Part shown: positions 56,269 to 64,000 of the stretch, in pieces
How the letters are laid out: each line of letters opens with the position of its first letter
Position numbering within the stretch: position 1 is the first letter of the stretch
Assembly (NCBI GenBank): GCA_010279815.1
Contig: QEOQ01000688.1
Coordinates: forward strand, 615,216-679,215
Reading direction: 5' to 3'
From: Brachionus plicatilis
Taxonomy: Eukaryota > Rotifera > Eurotatoria > Ploima > Brachionidae
DNA: 64,000 nt
The notes under the pieces: model-generated
Told to the model about the DNA's origin: nothing
What the model saw: the letters and a program-made list of their open reading frames with translations, nothing else
Databases searched by the model: none
Made by a program: the position numbers and the translations under genes

Positions 56269-56893
56269 TATATAACATATATTAAAAATATTAAGAGCAT
56301 ATTTGTGGCTACTCAAATAGATAATTTATAAAATTTGTAGTAATTTGCTACAATAGTTTCTAAATTAAGGTTTTTTTTTTAAAGTTAAAATCGTTTTTTA
56401 AAAAGCATTTTGATAAATTTAATTCACAGTTTTATATAATTAAACATTTATTAAGTCTGTATTCAAAATTGTCAGTGTATCGTATCGTCAAAAATATTTT
56501 ATAAAAAATTAATTGAAAAAATTTCAGCAAATGTACTTTTTTGCAAATAAAATTTCTAACATTATCTTTAAATTTGTCATATCGGGATTTAAAAATTTTA
56601 TTAAAATTTAAAAAATATTTTATTTTATCTATATTATTACTAATTTTGATGAATTAGGCCTAAATTATATTTCTATTTGTTTTGTATTTTTATAAACAAT
56701 TTTTTTTGTTTGAATTTTGTAAAAAGTTAACTCAAATTTAACAATGTAAATTCTTTGACACTGGTAATGTAAGATTTTAGTACAAAAATTATAGTTCAAA
56801 AAGTAAAAATGTTATAATTATTCTGTAAGTAGTACAATATTGTAGAATTTTGTAGAAACAAATTCCAAGCTCTGCAAAAACTCTGCAATTTAT
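56269..56893. other. AT-rich stretch without recognisable genes
   Basis: Nothing recognised. Confidence 0.4.
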
Positions 56894-57403
56894 GGCAAAC
56901 TGAAGTTTCAGGTCAAACTTTTAGATCAAAACGATCATTAGAAAATTTAAAATTTAATTAATCTAATGATTTTGAAATTTTTTTTTAAAATAAATACAGA
57001 CATGTTATGTCAAATAATGGTTTCAATTGACCTCTAATTTATTTAACAAAAACAAATAATAATTAAAACTATTCTGATAAAGTTAATTCATAAATTTAAA
57101 TTCTTTGCTTTTATACTTATTCATTCATTCAAAGTAGAATAATTTTAATTTTCCGCTTAAACAAACTATAAATTTAAAAATTTTTTTCAAAAAAATTTTT
57201 GTCTATTAAAGTTTTAGTTAAAATCAATTTAAAAATTTAAGCCTATTAAAGTTCAATTAAAAGGTACATTTAAAATTTTATTTATGAAAATGAATTTTGC
57301 ATAACATGTCAAGTAATTAGGAATAAAGTTATTTTTTTTTCTATAATTGAAAAAATTATAAAATTTTATTTTTTGATCTTTTGATCTCAAACTTCAATTT
57401 GCC
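56894..57403. mobile_element. Family A element, complete copy 3
   Basis: GGCAAACTGAAG ... CTTCAATTTGCC, flanked by CAATTTAT at 56886-56893 and 57404-57411, an exact 8-bp duplication. Same inner landmarks as the other copies; orientation as in copy 1. Confidence 0.88.
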
Positions 57404-60400
57404 CAATTTATTCCAAATTTTAATCAAATATCTTTTATGTTGTGCATTTTACAGGAAATGTAGAGTTTTTGCAGAGATTGGAATTTTCTCCTACAAAATT
57501 TTACAATATTGTGCATCGATGTTGAATCGCATTTTGTGTTGCTTTATTTTTATTTTATTTTCAATTTAAAATTGAAAAGACGAAAAAAAAAAAGAAAAAA
57601 TGAATAATAATTTTGTTAAATTAAAAAAAAATTAAAAATTTTTTTTTATATATTTATTTAGAAACTATCAAATTTTTTTTCTTGTTTTTTTAAACTTATA
57701 ACTTTACATCGCCTTCACGGCGTTTAATGAAAACAAATAAATGAAAAAAATAAATAAAAATTGTCCTCCTCGCAGAATCATTTTTGCACAGATAGAAAAA
57801 AAATTATAACGTTTTTACTTTTTGTACTGTATTTTTGGTCTAAAATTTCACATTGCCTTAACACGGAAATACGGCATTTATTTGAAGTTCTTGATTGTGC
57901 TATCAATCGATTGTCTTAAATTTACATTAGAAAAAATTTTATTTGAGGATGTTGAATTAATGTCAATCGTGATTATTTATAAAATGCTTTTGAATTCTAT
58001 TTTAAGATTAATGTAGTTTATTTTTAACCAAATATTTGGATACCAATTTTGTAAGAAACCGGAATCTTGCAAATGAATTTTTTTATTTGTAATAGAAAAT
58101 TTCTATCAAAACGGAAAGTGTTTAAGAAAACGTTCAACATTCCCCGAGTTCTTACCTAATGATCTGGTAGATTTAGAAAGCATCCATTAGATAAAGAGAG
58201 CGTATTTCGATTGATTTCGATTATCTATATAATAAATCAATTTGTTAAAATAAATGTATTTTAGACTGAGAAACAAAAAACAAGATGTAATTTAAAATGA
58301 AACTCAATCTAGCATCTAAAACAACATCTTAAGTCATTTTAAAGTAATATATAATCGCTTCAAATAACCATTATAGATAAAGCTCGAATATAATTTAAAA
58401 TAACAACAGTCTAATAAAAGCTATGAACTTTAAATACCATAATTAATAGCTCATCTGTTCACCTAGGCTCAGTAGAAATAGAACAACTGGATAAGAGACG
58501 AGTCTATCCACCATGAGAATAATATTTTATCAGGGGAAGTCATTAATAAATCATTGGGCAAGCTAATAATTATTCGAAAGATTATCTTCGTTATTTTTAT
58601 TATGGACTATTAAAGTACTGTGTAATTAGTTTAATTTTGAAATTTAACCTTTTAAATTATCATCAATTTTCAATCAAAATTTTTTTGATTTTTTGAAATA
58701 ACATTTTCTAATGATCAATGGATAATTTCAATTTTATTTTGATAAATTATTTTTTTAATTTTCAAATAAAAAGTAGATAAAACAATTTGAAAAAAGTATG
58801 ACCAACTGCACTTGATTTTTGTTACCACGAGTCATTAATCAATCATTTTTTGGCCAACTTAAGCAAGATAAAATTTTTTGACAATTTCAAAAATACTTGG
58901 CATAGCTAAATTAATATTATTTTTTCCCACATACATCTAAACAAGACAGTTGAAAGATAAATATTTTAATTAAAAAAAGAAAATCAAAAAATCAAATAGA
59001 AACTATATACATTAAATACTTGAATTTTTCAAACTGGGAACTCGTAGAGTGTTAAGAGATAATTCTTGAGCTATAAAGAATTGTTTGAAAACTTAAACCT
59101 GATAATTCACCAAAATTATGTACAAGAATTCATCAATTTTTTCAATTAAATTTTCAATTTTTCCTTTTCTTTCAAAAGAATTAGTTTACCTCTGTGGAAT
59201 TTTTGAAGATAAAATTAAATAAAACTTAAGCATTTTTCAATTTACTTAAGATAACTACTCTCAAAAAATAGAATTAAAGTATTAAGAACCTTGAGCCTAA
59301 GCTACACTTTTCCTCGATAGCATCAAAATTTTCGTGCTGAAACTGGTTGCTCTTGTTAGATAACAAAATCTTTTATCTAGATTAGAAATGTAAATTTCTA
59401 CAATTTCATAAAAATTGATTTGTTTATTTTATTTTGATCATATATTTAAATTGGTGAATATTTATATATATTTATTTTTTTAGTTTGAATCATTTTACAA
59501 CCTTTTTAAAAGTTTAAACAAGAGTCAAGAAAAATTTTAATTTTTTTTTTATTTTAAAAAATAAAATCAAAGATTGTACAAATTTTCATTAAAATCTAAT
59601 TTTTTAATAAAGTTAAAGTTAAATCTTTTTAAAATTAAAATTCGATTATTTTTTAGATTATTGTTGAAGCGTTTTTGGTCGTAACAGCAACACTAGAAGC
59701 AGGGATTAAACGTCTACAAAGTTTATAAATGTCACAGTTATTGAAATTAATCGAAACTACGACAATGTAGACTACACAGATTTTTAACACGATTTTCAAT
59801 TAGAATAAAGAAAATACCTTTTAATTAAAATTTTGAAATTTATTTATTGATTTCAATCAACCTTGCCTAGAAAATTCATTCTCTCTTTAGAAAAAAAACA
59901 GCTTTCTATTTGAATTTAATTAAAATTATTTTACAAAAATTGAAGGGCCACTTCTTCAATTATTCAATAAACGAAAAATAGAGTCATTAAAGACTTGAGG
60001 TAATTTTATTTTAAAAAATAATCTTTTTATTTCAGAAAAAAAATATCAGTAAATTTTCAGTAAATAAATATTTAAATGGAGATTACATTTAAATTTAAAT
60101 AATTTTTCTTTTTAATTATCAAAAAAACACTGATCGGTTTTGTTTTAAAGATAAAGTTAAAGCTTTGTTACTGTTCATAAAAGGCTTTTGCAAAGAGAGA
60201 TTGAACAAAATTCACCAATATCAACTGTTTAAAAAAGTAAGTTTGTTTTACTTTATTTAATTTTTCCCGGGATTTCATTCTAAGTTGGTTTGTAGTCGCT
60301 TTAAAGTTTCCAAACACTGGTACTTAAAGTGCGAAAATTTTAGCTGGCTAAGATCAAGTTTGTTTTTATTTTTCACAAATTTGAGCAAAAAAAACTTGGA

Positions 60401-63400
60401 TCTTAAACCGAGTCGATTTTTACAAAAACTCGAAAAGATTAGGTTGGATCAAAAATTAATTAGGAATGAGCCTAATTTGAAAAAAGTGGGTTGTAGTTTA
60501 TAAAGATAGGGATTAAATTTTTAAGAAAGCAAAAAGTTTGGTAGATCTTAATTTTAATCAGTCGACTGTATATGGAAATACGATAATTGAACCTTGAGTT
60601 AATTTTAAACTAATATATGCAAAAAAGTTTAGTTTTTTACACTTAAGAGATAATTTTAGTATCTACGTAAGATTTTACTCCTTAGTAAAGCACCTGCAAA
60701 TTCGTGTAAAAACTTAATATACAGCATTTAAACATTACATTTTTTTTTGTTTCAAAATAAAAATTCCAATCTAAAAATTATTTAATTTAAGAACCTAAAA
60801 TGAATTTTTTATTTTATAAAAATAGTTATATTCGAGCTTTACGTGTCACTTTTTCTATTTATCATGTGTTCTATGTAAATTAAAAATCTATTTTAATCAA
60901 ATAAAATCAAAGTGATCTAAAGTAAAATCTTAAATTTTTAAAATAGGCGATTTTATGCAAAATTATTAATCATATGTTAAATGATCGATTAATCAAAAAT
61001 AATACAAGAGATAATAATTTAGATCCAAAATTTAAGTCTCACTAAGGTAGCTTCTTCTTATTATTTCTTTAAATTTGCTAATAATCTGACTCCATAGATA
61101 TTCTTTGATTCTGCTAGAAAATGATCTTGTGGAATAGAATATTATTTTTTAAATCCGGTAATTTTCGGTCAAAAAAACTTTACCTCTTTAATTTCAAATT
61201 TAAATAATGAGAATTGTAAAGGACTGATCATTCTCTAAAAATTTTAATTTTAAAGATTTTAATTTTTTTTTTTTTTAATTTTAAGTAACTATTCTCTAAT
61301 TTGTTAATCATATACTTACAATTATGAATTATTTTGTTAGAAAAAAAAATTTAGCAGAGTTTTGTGTATATTACAAATTTAGTTAAGAATTGAATTTTTA
61401 ATAAAAAAAAAGGTTTCTGCAATAAATCCACAAAAATCTTTTTGGAATGATCATTATATTCAGATTAAAGACTTAAATTTGCCATTTATTTCACGTTAAA
61501 TTTTCTAGATTCTAAAATGTATCTCGAATTATTAAGAAAAAATGAATAGTTAGGTGACATTTTTTAATTAAATTAATTTTAATTCATTAAACAAGAATTT
61601 TTTTTCAATAAACTTAATTCAACTAATTATCTAGTTCTAAAATTTTCTTAAAAACCAAAATTTTGTCTTGTATTCAATTTTTGAAAATAGAGGTTTTTGA
61701 AAAAGCTTAAATTCTCGCTATTCTCTGTGTTAGATGATTAATTATTTTGAAGCACCATGCATTTTTTTAGTTTCAACAAGTTCATCACAATTTTAAATTG
61801 TTATAAATATGTTTAAAAGCCAGAATTTTGACAGCTAATACTTTTCATCTATTAAAGTTCAGTAAAAAAGCTATCTAGAATATTTTTTTAAATAATTAAT
61901 GATCATTATACTTTGTACGGACGACCGTGAACATTAACAGCAAATTCTGAAAATTTTATTCCTCAATAATCTTCAATTATATCATAAAAATTCACGTTTT
62001 GATTTGTTGCTTGTCGAAAAATTGAAATCTTTTATTAGTACAGATAAACTACATCTAGATTCAAAAGTCTTGATTTAAAATTATGTTTTGAATCTCATTT
62101 ACTTTAGTTAAGATCGGATTTCTAAAAGATATCCCTGAAGTGTAAGGACTAGTTAACCATCTAAATAATTATAAAATTTCTTCTAGTTTACCTTTATTCA
62201 AACAACAATAATCATTTGTTGTACAATTAAATTAATTCTTTATTTGAAAAAAAGCATAAGATATTTTCTTGTAGAGCCCTAATGAATCATCATTTAATAA
62301 AAATAAGACTTAAAAAATTATTAACTCTTAATTTTACTAAAATTTGGTAATTAAAGTAATCAGAAAAATTAATAATAAACGAATATTTTATATTATCAAG
62401 GACATTAAAAAAAACAAATCCCTTGATAAATTAAAAAAAAAATTTTTCAGTTTTTTATGCTTTTTCTAGAAAAATTAAAAAAATATAGGAATGAACAAGA
62501 AAAGTTAATTTAAAAGAAATCTTACTAGAGAAAAGTATTTAGAGAATTTTATAAAAATAAATAAATTGTTGAAGGAATCTGTATTAAAAAAAATGGTGAA
62601 TATTCCATTTTAAATAAACCATAAGTTGGATGCAGCAAAACCATTAAAAATATACAAGGTAACATAAAACAAAATTTTTGGAAAATTACAATTTCAATTT
62701 AACACCAAAATAATGATAGATTATTTAAAAATTTAAATATTAATAATATAAATAAAATTTAAATGTAAAAGTTCTGCACACGTAAAAGAATACTTAAAAA
62801 GTTTAAAAAAGTCTAATTCACGAGCTCTTTTTTTCTACCAAGTTTTGACCACAACATAATTCGAGTAGAGCAGATTACAAGTTCGAAAAGGTTTTGATCT
62901 ATAATGAAAATTTAATGCTAGCTTTAGATCTATTTGAAAAGGTGTTTTTAGGTTTTAAATAAATTACGTTTTCTTTAGCGTCTTCAGTGCATATTCTTTT
63001 ATAATCATGCTTATCTTTTTTTTTTGTTTATTTAAGTAAAATATGTAACCGATTTTAAAATAGATCAGTTTGAAATTTTTAGAACAATATTTGTGTATAA
63101 ATTTTTTTAAAAATTAGAATCAATAATTAATGTGTAGGAAAATAACCAATTTTATTTTGATTATTAATGAAAATTTAGTAATTGAAATTGTTATTTAGAA
63201 ATATTAGTGAAAAAATAATAAATCGTAAAAAAAATTACAAATTTGATTATTGATGCATTAGTGATAAAATAAATCAAAATATCTAACATCAGCATTAGAG
63301 CTTGACTCAGGCTAACCGTAAAATATTATTTAATTTAAATTCAAAAATTTGCTTTTAAATATAAAAAAAAAAAAAATTTTTAGTGGTTCTTTTAGGAGTA

Positions 63401-63924
63401 TGTATATTTTTTTCTAAAAAAAAAAAATTCATTTTTTTAACATGAAATTTAGGAGATATTACCAAAATTGTACTGAATAAAATTTTTAGATTTCGATTTT
63501 TAGACTCATTTCGTACTTATACTCTCGTAAAAATGATTTATTTCATAAAAATAAAATTTCATTTTTTAGCTCAAATTTCCATTATATTTAATTTAAATAT
63601 TTTAAGGTTATGTTAACTGAGATGATTTAGTGATGTTTAATTTAGATAATAATCATTATTTTAATTATTCCATTTTTAATGTTTCGGTTATTTGTTTAAT
63701 TTAAGAATAACACAATCTAAACAAAAAGAAAAATCGAGAATTTTGAAATGATGTAGTTCATAATAAGATTGTAAATTTATTTTAATAAGTTTAAAAATAA
63801 AATAATCGTGTCAAATCCTTTAAGTGCTTTTAGATTTTTAAAGAAAAAATATTTTTGTTTCTATTTTTTAAGAGAATATTTTGGATAAGGATAAAGATTT
63901 TCAATGTTTTACTTCCTTATTTAC
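57404..63924. other. Long gene-free AT-rich region
   Basis: No gene I can support in about 6.5 kb. Weak exon-like patches: + 59655-59727 (TTTTTTAG acceptor, then IIVEAFLVVTATLEAGIKRL and stop) and + 60130-60237 (VKALLLFIKGFCKERL, ending at a GTAAGT donor). A CGCCTTCACGGCG hairpin lies at 57708-57723. None could be joined into a gene. Confidence 0.4.
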
Positions 63925-64000
63925 GGGTCCTACTAAAATACTGACCCCCATTTTTTTAAAATTTTCTGACCCCCATTTATTTTGCAAAGCAAAAATATTT
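63925..64000. mobile_element. Left end of a fourth foldback-type element (CTGACCCCCATTT units)
   Basis: GGGTCCTACTAAAATACTGACCCCCATTT, then CTGACCCCCATTT again 28 bp later, running off the window. The GGGTC(C)TA start matches the termini of the elements at 4991, 24081 and 36250, with a different internal unit. Confidence 0.45.

Noticed and set aside
59655..60503. Exon-like patches (IIVEAFLVVTATLEAG; VKALLLFIKGFCKERL with GTAAGT; 72-codon frame at 60285)
   Set aside because: Could not be joined in phase into a transcript; in such AT-rich DNA, isolated splice-like sites are common.

Overview
The window is very AT-rich eukaryotic DNA with a handful of compact genes set in a dense, mostly dead mobile-element landscape. 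The gene set is animal: WDHD1/Ctf4-type replication factor, importin alpha, Hikeshi, a secreted von Willebrand A-domain protein, a PDZ-domain protein and a neuropeptide-type precursor. Introns are very short (46-82 nt in the four clearest cases), and CR1/jockey-like LINE, hAT, piggyBac, mariner and pogo/Tigger remnants are all present. A small invertebrate fits best. A monogonont rotifer of the Brachionus type is my best guess from composition and intron size, but nothing in the window proves it.

Layout. 1-12.4 kb: start of a piggyBac-like transposase running off the left edge, a short inverted-repeat element with perfect 8-bp target duplications (family A), a foldback element, a Tigger remnant, then a long gene-free stretch. 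12.47-13.39 kb: a two-exon precursor carrying six dibasic-bounded tetrapeptides (YRYD/YRFD), flanked by direct repeats. 13.6-20 kb: nested inverted-repeat elements, a GC-rich hAT-like fragment, and two related decayed coding blocks of unknown origin, one broken by a repeat and an assembly gap. 20.4-23.5 kb: intronless WDHD1/Ctf4. 23.7-25.4 kb: PDZ gene on the minus strand with a foldback element in its long intron. 25.5-36.4 kb: gene-free and repeat-rich, with a LINE fragment. 36.7-38.4 kb: importin alpha, minus strand. 39-43.9 kb: LINE and hAT transposase remnants, a mariner element with nested insertions, and a family A element. 43.95-44.9 kb: VWA protein, minus strand. 45.4-48.7 kb: nested hAT-type elements and LINE reverse-transcriptase remnants. 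49.2-49.9 kb: Hikeshi. 50.2-57.4 kb: a composite hAT-like element, a LINE tail, two low-confidence small genes, an internally deleted piggyBac element, an inverted-repeat element carrying an open frame, and family A again. 57.4-64 kb: essentially gene-free; a fourth foldback element starts at the right edge.

The genes are unrelated housekeeping or secreted-protein genes and do not form a pathway. Importin alpha and Hikeshi are both nuclear import carriers (classical NLS cargo and Hsp70 respectively), but nothing suggests their proximity matters. The most novel items are the YRYD/YRFD precursor, the GGGTCTA-ended foldback family, whose internal unit differs between copies, and decayed frames interrupted almost only by TGA.
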